This document shows positions 33,255 to 42,402 of a stretch of DNA of 64,000 nt, in pieces. This DNA comes from Pseudomonas fortuita. GTDB taxonomy: Bacteria > Pseudomonadota > Gammaproteobacteria > Pseudomonadales > Pseudomonadaceae. Where the stretch lies: NCBI RefSeq assembly GCF_026898135.2, contig NZ_CP114035.2:2273501-2337500 (forward strand). Direction: 5' to 3'. Below the pieces are notes generated by a model. That model made no database searches. It was not told the DNA's origin and saw only the letters and a list, made by a program, of their open reading frames with translations. A program made the translations under genes and the position numbers. The stretch's first letter is position 1. Every line of letters begins with the position of its first letter.

Positions 33255-34313
33255 ATGTCGCTGATCACCCACCCCAATGCCCGCGAGCTGACCAAGTCGG
33301 TACGTGCCACCGTGCTCGTGTTCAAGGACCCGCGCTCCCAGGAACTGCTCAGCCGCATCGAGCGCCTGGCGCCCAGCGAGGCCAACACCCTGATCATCGG
33401 CGAAACCGGCACCGGCAAGGAGCTGGTCGCCCGTCATATCCACCACCTTAGCCGCCGTGGGCGTGAGCCATTCGTGGCAGTCAACTGCGGTGCCTTTGCC
33501 GAAACCTTGGTGGAGAGCGAGCTGTTTGGCCACGAAAAAGGCGCGTTTACGGGCGCCACCAGTAACAAGGCTGGCTGGTTCGAGGCGGCTAATGGCGGCA
33601 CGTTGTTCCTGGATGAAATCGGTGACCTGCCGCTGAACATGCAGGTGAAGTTGCTGCGGGTGCTACAGGAGCGTGAAGTGGTGCGCCTGGGTTCACGAAC
33701 GCCAATTCCGATCAATGTCCGGCTGGTGGCGGCGACCAACGTCAACCTGGCCGATGCGGTGGTGGCGGGGCACTTTCGTGAAGACCTGTTCTACCGCCTG
33801 CATGTGGCGACGATTCGCTTGCCGCCGTTGCGCGAGCGGCCGGGGGACATCCTGCCGCTGGCGGAATTCTTCATCGAGGAACATTGCCGACGCCTGGGTT
33901 ACGAGCGTGCTTCGTTGAGCCCGGATGCCGAACGCAAATTGCTGGCGCATAGCTGGCCGGGCAACATCCGCGAGCTGGAAAACGCCATTCACCATGCGTT
34001 GCTGGTGTGCCGGTATCAGGTGGTGGCGCCGGCGGACCTGCACCTGGTCGATATGCGGCCACAGGTGGCGGCGCCTGCGGCCCATGCGTATTTGCCGGCA
34101 GCGAGCGCGGCACCGCCTGACCTGGAAAGCGCGTTGCTGGCGTTGTTCGAGCAGAACGTGCCGAATTTGTATGAGCATATTGAGGAGACGGTGTTCAGGG
34201 CGGCGTATCGGTATTGCCACGGCAACCAGTTGCAGACAGGGCGGTTGCTGAACATCAGCCGCAACATCGTGCGGGCGCGGCTGGAGAAGATTGGCGAACT
34301 GTCGAAGGCTTGA
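33255..34313 (+). CDS. sfnR: SfnR-type sigma-54-dependent transcriptional activator
   Basis: The 352-aa protein has only the AAA+ and DNA-binding parts of an enhancer-binding protein. Walker A is GETGTGKE (residues 49-56), the sigma-54 contact loop GAFTGA is at 96-101, and Walker B FLDEIGDL is near 118-125. A Fis-type helix-turn-helix lies at the end ([25 protein letters not shown]). It lacks an N-terminal receiver or sensor domain, as SfnR of P. putida does, so control is probably by its own level. The ATG at 33255 is chosen because AGGAA precedes it; an in-frame ATG 16 codons earlier has no clear site. SfnR activates dimethyl-sulfone and other organosulfur genes under sulfate limitation. 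P. putida strains carry more than one such protein, so the exact ortholog is uncertain. Confidence 0.85.
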   Translation: MSLITHPNARELTKSVRATVLVFKDPRSQELLSRIERLAPSEANTLIIGETGTGKELVARHIHHLSRRGREPFVAVNCGAFAETLVESELFGHEKGAFTGATSNKAGWFEAANGGTLFLDEIGDLPLNMQVKLLRVLQEREVVRLGSRTPIPINVRLVAATNVNLADAVVAGHFREDLFYRLHVATIRLPPLRERPGDILPLAEFFIEEHCRRLGYERASLSPDAERKLLAHSWPGNIRELENAIHHALLVCRYQVVAPADLHLVDMRPQVAAPAAHAYLPAASAAPPDLESALLALFEQNVPNLYEHIEETVFRAAYRYCHGNQLQTGRLLNISRNIVRARLEKIGELSKA

Positions 34314-34325
34314 TTTGCTTGTCTT

Positions 34326-34343
34326 GGGGCCGCACAGCGGCCC
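34326..34343. terminator. GGGCCGC-ACA-GCGGCCC hairpin
   Basis: A 7-bp GC stem with a 3-base loop lies 13 bases after the activator stop codon. It also lies just past the 3' end of the fumarase remnant on the other strand, so it could be the original terminator of either. Confidence 0.65.
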
Positions 34344-34356
34344 GAAAGTGGCTTGG

Positions 34357-34548
34357 TTATTTGATGAAGCGCACCTGGCTGATGATCTTCTCGATCACTG
34401 CCCCTTTACGTTCGTTGAAGCGGGCCTTGTTCTGCTCGAACAGGTTGTTGCCCTTGGTATCGATGGAGATGATCAGCGGCCCGAGCTCGCGAACACGGTT
34501 CACCCAAAGGGTCTCCGGCATGCCCAGGTCCTGCCACTCCGCACGCTC
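34357..34548 (-). pseudogene. Remnant of class I fumarate hydratase (C-terminus only)
   Basis: About 63 codons match the extreme C-terminus of class I fumarases. They include ERAEWQDLGMPETLWVNRVR, ELGPLIISIDTKGNNLFEQN and the final QVRFIK with a proper stop. The rest of the enzyme (about 440 residues and the Fe-S cysteines) is missing. The similarity ends abruptly at about 34548, where a LysR fragment on the opposite strand begins. Confidence 0.75.
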
Positions 34549-34549
34549 T

Positions 34550-34945
34550 ACTATCGATGTGGCCATTCGCTTTGGTGAGCTGCCTGATTCGCGCCTGATC
34601 GCGCGCAAGATCGCTGCCAACCGCCGCCGGTTATGCGCGGCGCCCGCTTACCTGGAGGCCCACGGCACCCCTGAAGCACCAAAAGACCTGGCCAGCCACA
34701 ACTGCATCGTGTTGCGCCAGAACGATGCCGCGTTCGGCATCTGGCGGCTCAGCCGTGGCAAGCAGAGCGAGTCGGTGAAAGTGCGCGGCAGCCTGAGCAC
34801 AAACGATGGCGAGGTCGCCCTGAACTGGGCCCTCGATGGGCAAGGCATCCTGATGCGGGCCGAGTGGAACCTGGCTGACCACCTGCGATGGCGCATCGTC
34901 AGCTCAGCGTTCTTGGGCCTGGCCGAAGACCTTGGTTTCCCATGA
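34550..34945 (+). pseudogene. Remnant of a LysR-type regulator (effector domain)
   Basis: The frame reads IDVAIRFGELPDSRLIARKI, then RRRLCAAPAYLEAHGTPEAP, and VALNWALDGQGILMRAEWNL, typical of the co-inducer-binding domain of CrgA/DsdC-like LysR proteins. The N-terminal helix-turn-helix and about half of the effector domain are missing. After LADHLR the typical ending is replaced by WRIVSSAFLG and a stop. It is a deletion remnant, not a functional regulator. Confidence 0.75.
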
Positions 34946-34985
34946 CCGCTGCGCAAAGCAATTGCGAAATCCGGTCAGACTCAGG

Positions 34986-35004
34986 TTAAATGAGAGTCAT
35001 TATT
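34986..35004 (+). promoter_or_regulatory. Fur box upstream of the first ECF sigma gene
   Basis: TTAAATGAGAGTCATTATT matches 13 of 19 positions of GATAATGATAATCATTATC, including the ATGA and TCATTAT cores. It ends 24 bases before the start codon at 35029, where bound Fur would block transcription in iron-rich cells. Confidence 0.7.
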
Positions 35005-35028
35005 AAAGACGTTCTCATCGGTTCTACC

Positions 35029-35538
35029 ATGTCCTGTGCTGACCCTTCCCTGCAAAAAGCCGTGCACACGCTTTACGAGGACCACCATGCCTGGTTGTGC
35101 GGGTGGCTGCGCCGCAAGCTCGGGTGTGCGGAGCATGCGGCCGACCTGGCCCAGGACACGTTCATGCGGGTACTGACCCTGCGCAAGGCGGCCGAGCTGC
35201 AACAGCCACGGGCTTATCTGAGCAGTATTGCCCGCAGCCTGATGATCGACATGTTTCGGCGGCGTGCCGTGGAGCAGGCCTACCTGGAAACCCTCGCGGC
35301 ACGGCCTGAGCCTGTAGAAGTTTCGCCGGAGGCGCGCCTGCTGATCATCGAGACCCTGCTGGAAATCGATCGGCTACTCGACGGGCTGGGCTCGCGTACC
35401 CGCGAGATCTTCCTCATGGCCCAGCTCGATGGCTTGAGCTATGTGGAAATTGCGCGGCGCCTGGATGTTTCGCTCACTACTGTCAAAAAGCATGCAGTGC
35501 GGGCGCTGACTCATTGCCTGATGCTGGCCGAGGCCTGA
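35029..35538 (+). CDS. FecI-type ECF sigma factor (iron-starvation sigma)
   Basis: The 169-aa protein has sigma region 2 (LYEDHHAWLCGWLRRKLGCAEHAADLAQDTFMRVL near residue 12) and region 4 (LDGLGSRTREIFLMAQLDGLSYVEIARRLDVSLTTVKKH near residue 115). The ATG at 35029 is chosen over 34990 because the upstream ATG lies inside the Fur box. Such sigma factors are held by a FecR-type inner-membrane protein and released when the cognate outer-membrane receptor binds its ligand. The FecR and receptor genes follow directly. Confidence 0.92.
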   Translation: MSCADPSLQKAVHTLYEDHHAWLCGWLRRKLGCAEHAADLAQDTFMRVLTLRKAAELQQPRAYLSSIARSLMIDMFRRRAVEQAYLETLAARPEPVEVSPEARLLIIETLLEIDRLLDGLGSRTREIFLMAQLDGLSYVEIARRLDVSLTTVKKHAVRALTHCLMLAEA

Positions 35539-35541
35539 ACC

Positions 35542-36486
35542 ATGGCGGCCGAACCATTGGACCGCGATACACTGGAGGCTGCCGCACGCTGGTATGTCGA
35601 GCTGCGCTGCGGGGCGGATGACACCCTGCGAGCGGCGCACCAGCGCTGGTTGTCGAGTAACCCGCAACACTTGCTGGCCTGGGAGCGCCTGGCACGCTTG
35701 CAGGGCAAGCTGGCGCAGGTTACGCCCGGCATTGCACGGCCGACGTTAACCAGTGCCAGGGCCAAGCGACGTGAGGTCCTCAAGGTGCTTTCAGTGCTGC
35801 TGGTCGGGAGCGCGACAGGGGGGGTGGTGTTGCAGGATGGCATCGTTGCACGGTTGACAGCCGATGTGCGCACAGGCGTTGGCCAGCAGCGTTCGTTGCG
35901 GCTGGACGATGGGACCCAGTTGCGCCTGAACACCGACACTGCTGTTGATATTCGCTACAACGGCGAGTGGCGGGCCCTTGAGTTGCTCAAAGGAGAGATT
36001 CTGGTGCAAACCGCCTCGGATGCATTGTCTCGGCCTTTCGTCGTGCATACCGGGCAGGGTAGCGTCCGCGCACTCGGTACGCGCTTCATCGTGCGCTGCG
36101 ACAACGACCTTGTGCGGGTCTGTGTATTGCAGCATGCCGTGGAGGTGCGCAGTGCACTTGCCTTGGCGTCTGTGCGGGTAGAGGCCGGGCAACAGCTGGA
36201 ATTCAGCGCGGGGAAAACCGGCAACGTGACACCGCTAGCGGCGATGGCAGACGCCTGGTCCCGCGAGATGTTGATCGTGGATGACTGGCGCCTCGCCGAT
36301 GTTGTCAGCGAACTGCAGCGGTATCGGCCCGGGTACCTGGGCTGTGATGAGGCCGTGGGTGGGTTGCGACTGTCCGGGGCGTTTCACTTGGGCGACATCG
36401 ATATCGTCCTGGAAAACCTCACGACCACGCTGCCTGTGCGCATTCGTCGCTTCAGCCGCTACTGGACGCGCGTCGAGGCTGCCTGA
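35542..36486 (+). CDS. FecR-type anti-sigma regulator
   Basis: The 314-aa protein has an N-terminal DUF4880 domain that binds sigma (EAAARWYVELRCGADDTLRAAHQRWL). One membrane segment follows near residue 75 (VLKVLSVLLVGSATGGVVL). The periplasmic FecR domain has TGVGQQRSLRLDDGTQLRLNTDTAVD and TGQGSVRALGTRFIVR, and the C-terminal STN-contacting part includes YRPGYLGCDEAVGGLRLSGAFHL. It starts 3 bases after the sigma gene stop. Confidence 0.92.
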   Translation: MAAEPLDRDTLEAAARWYVELRCGADDTLRAAHQRWLSSNPQHLLAWERLARLQGKLAQVTPGIARPTLTSARAKRREVLKVLSVLLVGSATGGVVLQDGIVARLTADVRTGVGQQRSLRLDDGTQLRLNTDTAVDIRYNGEWRALELLKGEILVQTASDALSRPFVVHTGQGSVRALGTRFIVRCDNDLVRVCVLQHAVEVRSALALASVRVEAGQQLEFSAGKTGNVTPLAAMADAWSREMLIVDDWRLADVVSELQRYRPGYLGCDEAVGGLRLSGAFHLGDIDIVLENLTTTLPVRIRRFSRYWTRVEAA

Positions 36487-36514
36487 AGCCTGATGCCGGT
36501 AGTTGAGCATTTTA

Positions 36515-36531
36515 GGGCCGCAACGCGGCCC
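36515..36531 (+). terminator. GGGCCGC-AAC-GCGGCCC hairpin
   Basis: A 7-bp GC stem lies 29 bases after the FecR stop. It separates the constitutive or Fur-controlled sigma/anti-sigma pair from the receptor gene, which is expected to have its own ECF-sigma promoter in the 140 bases that follow; I cannot identify that promoter with confidence. Confidence 0.6.
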
Positions 36532-36674
36532 CAGGATGCTTGATTGAGTGTCGTGGCCTTAAGGCTGGCGATTTTTTTGCCTGGGGGGGTTATCGATTGT
36601 CGTTCTCGTTCGACTTGTAGGTAGACGCGCACCAAGCGCAATGAAAACACTGCCGCAGGGCGAAAGGAAACCGC

Positions 36675-39161
36675 ATGCTCGCTGTCAACGATTGCAACCG
36701 CATCCTCTTGATCAACTCGACCAAAACCAGACTGGCGCGTGCCGTGAATCGCGCAATGTTCAGTGTGGTGCTGGCGACGCCATTGGCAACGCTGATGGTG
36801 GCCAGCCCTGCCATTGCCCAAAGCCAGGCCGAAACTTCGTTCGATATTGCCGCCGGCCCCCTGGCCACGGCGCTTACGCAATTTGCTTCGGCTGCGGGAG
36901 TGACGGTGTCCTTCGAGCCGTCATCGGTGCAGGCACTGAAGTCGCCCGGCCTGCATGGCCGCTACAGCTCCGATGCCGGCCTGCGCCAGTTGCTGGCGGG
37001 TAACCGGTTGCAGGTGTTGAAGCAGGCCAATGGCAGCTACTCGCTGCTGCCCATGGTCGGTGACGATTCGACCCTGCAGCTTGATACCACCAGCATCACC
37101 GGTGCGGCTGCGGAGTCCGCCTATGGGCCCGTGAATGGCTACGTTGCCAGCCGCAGTGCCACCGGGACCAAGACTGACACGCCCATCCTGGAGATCCCTC
37201 AGGCCATCAACGTGATCACCGCCGACCAGGTACAAGCCCAGGGCGCGCGCAACCTGACCCAGGCGCTGCGCTACACCCCGGGCCTGGCCACCGGCGGCTT
37301 TACCGATCGCAACAGCATTGCTGACGAAATCACCAGCCGCGGGTTTGCTCCGACCCCGCTGTACCTGGACGGCGCATACCTGCCGTACGCCGGTAGCCTC
37401 GGGGGTGCACCCCAGATCGACCCCTACACGCTGGAGCGTATCGAAGTACTCAAAGGCCCATCTTCGGTGCTGTACGGGCAGAACCAGCCGGGTGGGTTGA
37501 TCAACATGGTTTCCAAGCGCCCCACCCGCGAGCCGCGTAGCCAGGTGAAGCTTGGCGCTGGCAGCTACAACCGGGTCAACGGCGCCTTCGATACCAGCGG
37601 CCCGCTGGACGAGCAGAAGGTCTTTACCTATCGCCTGGTCGGGGTTGCCGACAAAGGCAACGAAATGGTCGCTCACTCGCATAGCGAGCGCTTGTTGCTG
37701 GCGCCGAGCCTGACCTGGGCGCCAAACGAAGACACGTCCCTGACGCTGCTCGCCCAAGTGCAGCGTGATGATGGCCTGCCCGATTATCAGACGTTGCCGA
37801 TGATCGGCTCGCTCAAGCGTGGCCCGACAGGCCAGCATATCGACCGCGACTTCTTTTCGGGGGACTCGCGGTACAACGATTACAAGCGCAACCAGTACAT
37901 CTTCGGCTATGACTTCAGCCACCGTTTCAATGACGAGCTGGCATTCAGATCTACCGCGCGCTACACCGACGTACGAGACCGCTACAAAGGCTTTTACCTG
38001 CGCAGCTTCGTGACAGAAGGTGATGTGGTCGACTACACCCGCGCCAACCGGGTCAAGCTTGACTGGCGTCAGCACAACATCGCCTACACCCTCGATAACA
38101 ACCTGGAGTACACCTTTGACACGGGCGCACTGCGGCACACCTTGCTGGCCGGCGCGGACTACCGTCACTTCTCGCGCAAGTACGATGGTTACAACGCCTA
38201 CAACGTGTTGCCGGTCGACCTGTATGGCAAGAACAACTACCCCACCAGCAACGTAACGCCGGTGCTGGATACCCGTTGGGACAATACACTGCGCCAGACC
38301 GGGGTCTACGTGCAGGACCAGATCAAGCTGGATAACTGGATCCTGACGGTAGGCGGGCGCCAGGACTGGGCGGAAGTCGACAACAAGGATCTGCTGGCGC
38401 ACAGCATTGCCTCCCAACGCGACAGCAAGTTCACCGGGCGCATCGGCCTTACCTATGTCACCGAGTTTGGCCTGGCGCCGTATGTCAGCTATTCGCAGTC
38501 GTTCTTGCCAACCGTGGGCACGGCAGCGCCCGAGCGCGGTGGCAAGGCGTTCGAGCCAAGCGAAGGCGAGCAATACGAGGTGGGGCTGAAGTATCAGCCT
38601 GTCGACGGGACCTTGTTCACGGCGTCGGTGTTCCAGGTGAAACAGAAGAACATGCTGACCGGCGATACCGAGTACCCGCAGTACCAGACGCAAAATGGCG
38701 AGGTGCGCTCCCGTGGTGTGGAGCTGGAGCTCAAATCCAGCATCGAGAATGTCGATGTACTGGCCGCGGCCACCTACATCGACTCGTTCTATACCAAAAG
38801 CACCTATGGCGACCAGGGCAACCGCAATGAGGCGCAGGCCCCGGTGTCTGCCACATTGTGGGTGGATTACCACTTCACCCAGGCCACCCTCAATGGCCTG
38901 ACCTTTGGCGCCGGGGCACGTTATACCGGCCGCAAACAGGGTAACTCGGCCAATACCTTCGAAGTACCGGCCTACGCCGTGTATGACGCTACCGTCAGCT
39001 ACGACCTGGCCAAGCTCGACCCAAGCCTGCGTGGCCTGCAGGCCAGCGTGAATGTTCAGAATATTTTCGATCGCGAGTACGTTTCTGACTGCAACTACGC
39101 GTTTGGCTGCTATTACGGACAGGAGCGGGTTGCGTCGGTAGAGCTGACCTACGACTGGTGA
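36675..39161 (+). CDS. TonB-dependent siderophore receptor with STN signalling domain
   Basis: The 828-aa protein has a long signal region to about residue 55 (ending near PAIAQSQAE), then an STN domain (SFDIAAGPLATALTQFASAAG near residue 55 and LQVLKQANGSYSLL near 115). A plug (ILEIPQAINVITADQVQAQGARN, IEVLKGPSSVLYGQNQPGGLIN) and barrel follow, ending in VELTYDW. The STN domain marks it as a signal-transducing receptor that contacts the FecR protein encoded upstream. The plug and barrel resemble ferrichrome/FoxA-type siderophore receptors. AAGGAAA precedes the ATG. Confidence 0.92.
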   Translation: MLAVNDCNRILLINSTKTRLARAVNRAMFSVVLATPLATLMVASPAIAQSQAETSFDIAAGPLATALTQFASAAGVTVSFEPSSVQALKSPGLHGRYSSDAGLRQLLAGNRLQVLKQANGSYSLLPMVGDDSTLQLDTTSITGAAAESAYGPVNGYVASRSATGTKTDTPILEIPQAINVITADQVQAQGARNLTQALRYTPGLATGGFTDRNSIADEITSRGFAPTPLYLDGAYLPYAGSLGGAPQIDPYTLERIEVLKGPSSVLYGQNQPGGLINMVSKRPTREPRSQVKLGAGSYNRVNGAFDTSGPLDEQKVFTYRLVGVADKGNEMVAHSHSERLLLAPSLTWAPNEDTSLTLLAQVQRDDGLPDYQTLPMIGSLKRGPTGQHIDRDFFSGDSRYNDYKRNQYIFGYDFSHRFNDELAFRSTARYTDVRDRYKGFYLRSFVTEGDVVDYTRANRVKLDWRQHNIAYTLDNNLEYTFDTGALRHTLLAGADYRHFSRKYDGYNAYNVLPVDLYGKNNYPTSNVTPVLDTRWDNTLRQTGVYVQDQIKLDNWILTVGGRQDWAEVDNKDLLAHSIASQRDSKFTGRIGLTYVTEFGLAPYVSYSQSFLPTVGTAAPERGGKAFEPSEGEQYEVGLKYQPVDGTLFTASVFQVKQKNMLTGDTEYPQYQTQNGEVRSRGVELELKSSIENVDVLAAATYIDSFYTKSTYGDQGNRNEAQAPVSATLWVDYHFTQATLNGLTFGAGARYTGRKQGNSANTFEVPAYAVYDATVSYDLAKLDPSLRGLQASVNVQNIFDREYVSDCNYAFGCYYGQERVASVELTYDW

Positions 39162-39220
39162 TCAAGCCCCCGCGCCACGCGGTATACTCCGCGCCATTTT
39201 GCCAATGGCGGGAGAACGCT

Positions 39221-39706
39221 ATGCGCCAGGTTTTGCTCATCGTCGATGTCCAGTCCACCTTCAGCCCGCCCGAGTGGCTGGTCGATGGCTTGCGACGGTT
39301 GTCAGCGAACATCCCTACCGTTGCCTCGGTCGAGTTGCACGACGAACAGGTCACGCCGTTCGAACGGCAGCTCGGCTGGCACCCGGCTGCCGAGGACGAA
39401 AGCCTGGTCGAAGCCGACCAGGTGTTCGTCAAGCATGGCTACGGGCAAAGCGCCGAAGCCATCGAGTACATCAGGCAACTGGGTGTGGAGCGCGTGCTGG
39501 TGTGTGGGCTGCAGACCGAAACCTGTGTGCTGGCCGCCGGCTTTGCCCTGTTCGATGCGGGGCTGACGCCCACCCTGGTGACGGACATGACGGTTGGGTC
39601 TTCACTGGACCGGTCGGCCAAGCTGGGGATCCAGCTGTGGCAGCATCACTTTCGCCACGTCACGACCTCGGCTGAAGTGCTGGCCGAACTGGCGGGACAA
39701 CGCTAA
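39221..39706 (+). CDS. Isochorismatase-like cysteine hydrolase
   Basis: The 161-aa protein has the catalytic triad of the isochorismatase-like fold: Asp9 (LLIVDVQ), Lys71 (VFVKHGYG) and Cys102 (GLQTETCVLAAG). Family members hydrolyse amides, such as nicotinamide or ureidoacrylate. The ATG at 39221 follows GGGAGAA, and a tatact box lies at 39184 as a possible -10 element. It is 59 bases after the receptor gene. No function in iron uptake is implied by the sequence; the adjacency may be incidental. Confidence 0.87.
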   Translation: MRQVLLIVDVQSTFSPPEWLVDGLRRLSANIPTVASVELHDEQVTPFERQLGWHPAAEDESLVEADQVFVKHGYGQSAEAIEYIRQLGVERVLVCGLQTETCVLAAGFALFDAGLTPTLVTDMTVGSSLDRSAKLGIQLWQHHFRHVTTSAEVLAELAGQR

Positions 39707-39751
39707 GACCTGCAGTGCCAGATCATCGTGCAGGCAGGCTAGTCTGTCAGT

Positions 39752-39840
39752 CCTGTGGGAGCGGGCTTGCCCCGCGAACACCGGCAAAGCCGGTGCCATG
39801 CAGCGCACGGTCCCCCTCGCGGGACAAGCCCGCTCCCACA
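39752..39840. repeat. Inverted pair of REP elements between convergent genes
   Basis: cctgtgggagcgggcttgcc at 39752 and its counterpart (ggacaagcccgctcccaca) ending at 39840 enclose a smaller hairpin (caccggc-aaa-gccggtg, 39779-39795). It lies between the convergent ends of the hydrolase (39706) and the second receptor (39868) and could serve both as terminator. Confidence 0.85.
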
Positions 39841-39867
39841 ATGGCTGGGCGCTGGTTCACCGCCCTG

Positions 39868-42318
39868 TCAGAAGTCCCAGCGGGTCGTGACCATCAGGTT
39901 GCGTGGTTCGCCGTAGTACGTGGTATCGAAGTTTCCAAGCCCGGTCAGGTAAACCTTGTCGAACACGTTGTTGGCATTGACCGTGAAGCTCAAGTGCTCG
40001 CTGTACTGATAGCGGGCCATCAGGTCCACCAGTGTGTAGCCGCCTTGCTTGATGCGGGTATAGTCGTTGGCGATCGGGCTGTAGATATTCCCGTAGAAGC
40101 CGCTCTGCCAGCGCAGCCCACCGCCCACGGTCAGCTGGTCGAATGCGCCAGGCAGGCGGTAAGTATTGAACAGCCGTACCACGTGCTCGGGCTTGGTGGT
40201 TGCCAGTGGGAAGCCGAAAATCCGTTGGTCGTCGGCATCGCGGGTACGGGCGTAGGTGTAGCCGGCGGTGACGTTCCAGCCGGGTGCCAGTTCGCCGGCC
40301 AGCTCCAGTTCGACGCCCTTGGTGGTGGCGCCGTCGATGGCTTTGTAGATGCCTTCGTTGGTCACCGGATTGGTGCCGATATTGGAAGCGACGTTGTCTT
40401 GCTCGATGCGGAAGAACGCCAGGGTGCCGTTCAGCCTGCCGTCGTACCAGGCAGCCTTCAGCCCGGCTTCATAGCCGTCGCCTTCGACGGGAGCGAGGGT
40501 GGCGCCGTTGATGTCCTTGTAAACCTGCGGCTGATAGATCGACGTGTAGCTGGCATACACCGAGTAGGTGTCGTCCAGGTCATAGACCACGCCCGCATAG
40601 GGGGTGACCACACCGTGTTCCTTGTAGCTTGCGTGGGTGTCGCTCAACGAAGACGTTGGGTAATAGTCCTGATCATCGTTGTACTTGAAGGTGCTGACCC
40701 GGGTGCCGAGAATGACCGAGAGCTTGTCGGTCGGCCTCAGGCGGGTGGCCACATAGGCGCCATTCTGGCTTTGCGTGGTGGTGTAGTCGCCGTTTTTCGG
40801 GAAGTTCTGCTCCGGCAGTTTGCCGTTCCAGTCGAAGATGGAGCCGGGCACCATGGCGAACGCGCTGGCGTCGTAGGTATCGCCGGTCTGCTTCGAATGC
40901 GAGGTCATGAAGCCTGCCACCAGGTCGTTCTCACGGCCGAACAGGGTGAACGGGCCGGATATATTCACGTCTGCGGTGTTTTGCACGCGGTGACCTTCCC
41001 AACGCCCCCAGTACAGGAACATGCCCTCGCCGGTTGCCGGGTTTGGGTTGCCGCCGCTGGCAGACGCCAGGCGCGTATCATGGTCGCTGATCATGTGGTT
41101 GAGGCTGAGCTTGACCTTCCAGTCGTTGGCCAGGGCCTGCTCCAGCGAGGTGAAGTACGTGGTTGACTCGAAGTCGCGACGGCTCCAGTCTGCCGCCGGG
41201 TTGTGCGAACGCGAGAAATCGGTGCGGCTGCCGTCGGAAAAGTAAGTCGGGTTACCGGTCCACGACGACCCACGCGGAGTCGTGGTCTGGTTGTCGATGC
41301 CGAAGGTGAGCAGGGTGTCGGGTGTCAGGTCGGCTTCAAGAATGCCGTAGTAAACATCCTTTTTCTGCTTGTAGTGGTCCAGGTACGACTTGCGGTCCTG
41401 GTAGGCCCCCACCAGGCGGCCACGTACGCTACCGCTGTCGTTGAGCGAACCCGAAATATCACCTTCGGTACGGTAGTTGTCCCAGGACCCCGCGCTGGCG
41501 GTGATCGACGCCTTGAAGTCTTGAGTGGGCTTCTTGCGCACCAGGTTGACCGTCGCCGAGGGGTCGCCAGAGCCGGTCATCAGGCCGGTGGCACCCTTGA
41601 TCACTTCGATGCGGTCGTAGGGCGCCATGTCGACGTGGGTCACGCCCTCATCGTAAACGCCGTCGTAAATGGTATTGATGCCATCGTACTGGTAGTTGGT
41701 GATGGCAAACCCGCGTGCGGAGTACTCCATGCGTTCGCTGTCGTACGCCTGGACCGAAACCCCGGGCGTGTTGCGCAGCACGTCGCCGATGTCTTGCGAG
41801 CCGTGGTCGTCGATAACCTGGCGGGTGATCACGCTGACCGACTGCGGCGTTTCGCGCAGGGTCAGCGGCAGTTTGGTTGCGCTGGTAGAACCGCCGGTGG
41901 TGTAGGCGCCGGTACCCTCGGTGCCGTTACCCAGCCCCAGCGCATCGACGCGGCTGGGGGCCAACTCAAGCACATCCCCCTGTTGGGTGCTCAACAGCAG
42001 CGAGTAGCGCCCGTCGCTTTCCCGGGTGGCCTGCAACCCGGTGCCACTGAGCAGGATCTGCAAGGCTTGGTCGACGTCATAGCGCCCCTCAAGCGCAGGC
42101 GAACGTTTACCGCGCGTCCAGTGGGTGTCGAACGACAGCACGATGCCAGACTCGGCAGCGAACTGGGTCAGCGTTTCGCCAAGGTCGCCCTGTGGCAGGT
42201 GGTAGTCATGGGCTTGCGCAGCGCTGGCAGCGCCAGGCCCCGCGAGCAGTGCAGTCAGTAGCAGGCAGGTGCGCAGGCCTGGCGCAGTGAAAGGCCTGGG
42301 TTTGAAGCGGCAGGTCAT
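39868..42318 (-). CDS. TonB-dependent siderophore receptor with STN signalling domain
   Basis: The 816-aa protein has a signal peptide (ending near GPGAASAAQA) and an STN domain (YHLPQGDLGETLTQFAAESGIVLSFDTHW and LQATRESDGRYSLL). The plug shows LTLRETPQSVSVITRQVIDDHG and IEVIKGATGLMTGSGDPSATVNL, and a barrel ends in VTTRWDF. The pattern is that of FpvA/FoxA-like ferrisiderophore receptors with signalling. The ATG at 42318 is preferred because the longer start adds a non-signal stretch. It lies 84 bases after the FecR gene of its own module. Confidence 0.92.
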   Translation of the reverse strand: MTCRFKPRPFTAPGLRTCLLLTALLAGPGAASAAQAHDYHLPQGDLGETLTQFAAESGIVLSFDTHWTRGKRSPALEGRYDVDQALQILLSGTGLQATRESDGRYSLLLSTQQGDVLELAPSRVDALGLGNGTEGTGAYTTGGSTSATKLPLTLRETPQSVSVITRQVIDDHGSQDIGDVLRNTPGVSVQAYDSERMEYSARGFAITNYQYDGINTIYDGVYDEGVTHVDMAPYDRIEVIKGATGLMTGSGDPSATVNLVRKKPTQDFKASITASAGSWDNYRTEGDISGSLNDSGSVRGRLVGAYQDRKSYLDHYKQKKDVYYGILEADLTPDTLLTFGIDNQTTTPRGSSWTGNPTYFSDGSRTDFSRSHNPAADWSRRDFESTTYFTSLEQALANDWKVKLSLNHMISDHDTRLASASGGNPNPATGEGMFLYWGRWEGHRVQNTADVNISGPFTLFGRENDLVAGFMTSHSKQTGDTYDASAFAMVPGSIFDWNGKLPEQNFPKNGDYTTTQSQNGAYVATRLRPTDKLSVILGTRVSTFKYNDDQDYYPTSSLSDTHASYKEHGVVTPYAGVVYDLDDTYSVYASYTSIYQPQVYKDINGATLAPVEGDGYEAGLKAAWYDGRLNGTLAFFRIEQDNVASNIGTNPVTNEGIYKAIDGATTKGVELELAGELAPGWNVTAGYTYARTRDADDQRIFGFPLATTKPEHVVRLFNTYRLPGAFDQLTVGGGLRWQSGFYGNIYSPIANDYTRIKQGGYTLVDLMARYQYSEHLSFTVNANNVFDKVYLTGLGNFDTTYYGEPRNLMVTTRWDF

Positions 42319-42402
42319 CGTCGCGTTTCTCTGATAGGTAAAAGTCGGGATACCTATGAGTCGGATAAGCCCTGGCAAAGTGATCAGGCGCCCAGCATTT
42401 TT

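Noticed and set aside
34214..34945. Intact 243-codon gene
   Set aside because: Only the last 130 codons resemble a protein (LysR effector domain); the first part is the end of the sfnR gene and the fumarase remnant read in the wrong frame.
36921..38873. 650-codon minus-strand frame inside the siderophore receptor gene
   Set aside because: It is antisense to a receptor with signal peptide, STN, plug and barrel; the product is low-complexity.
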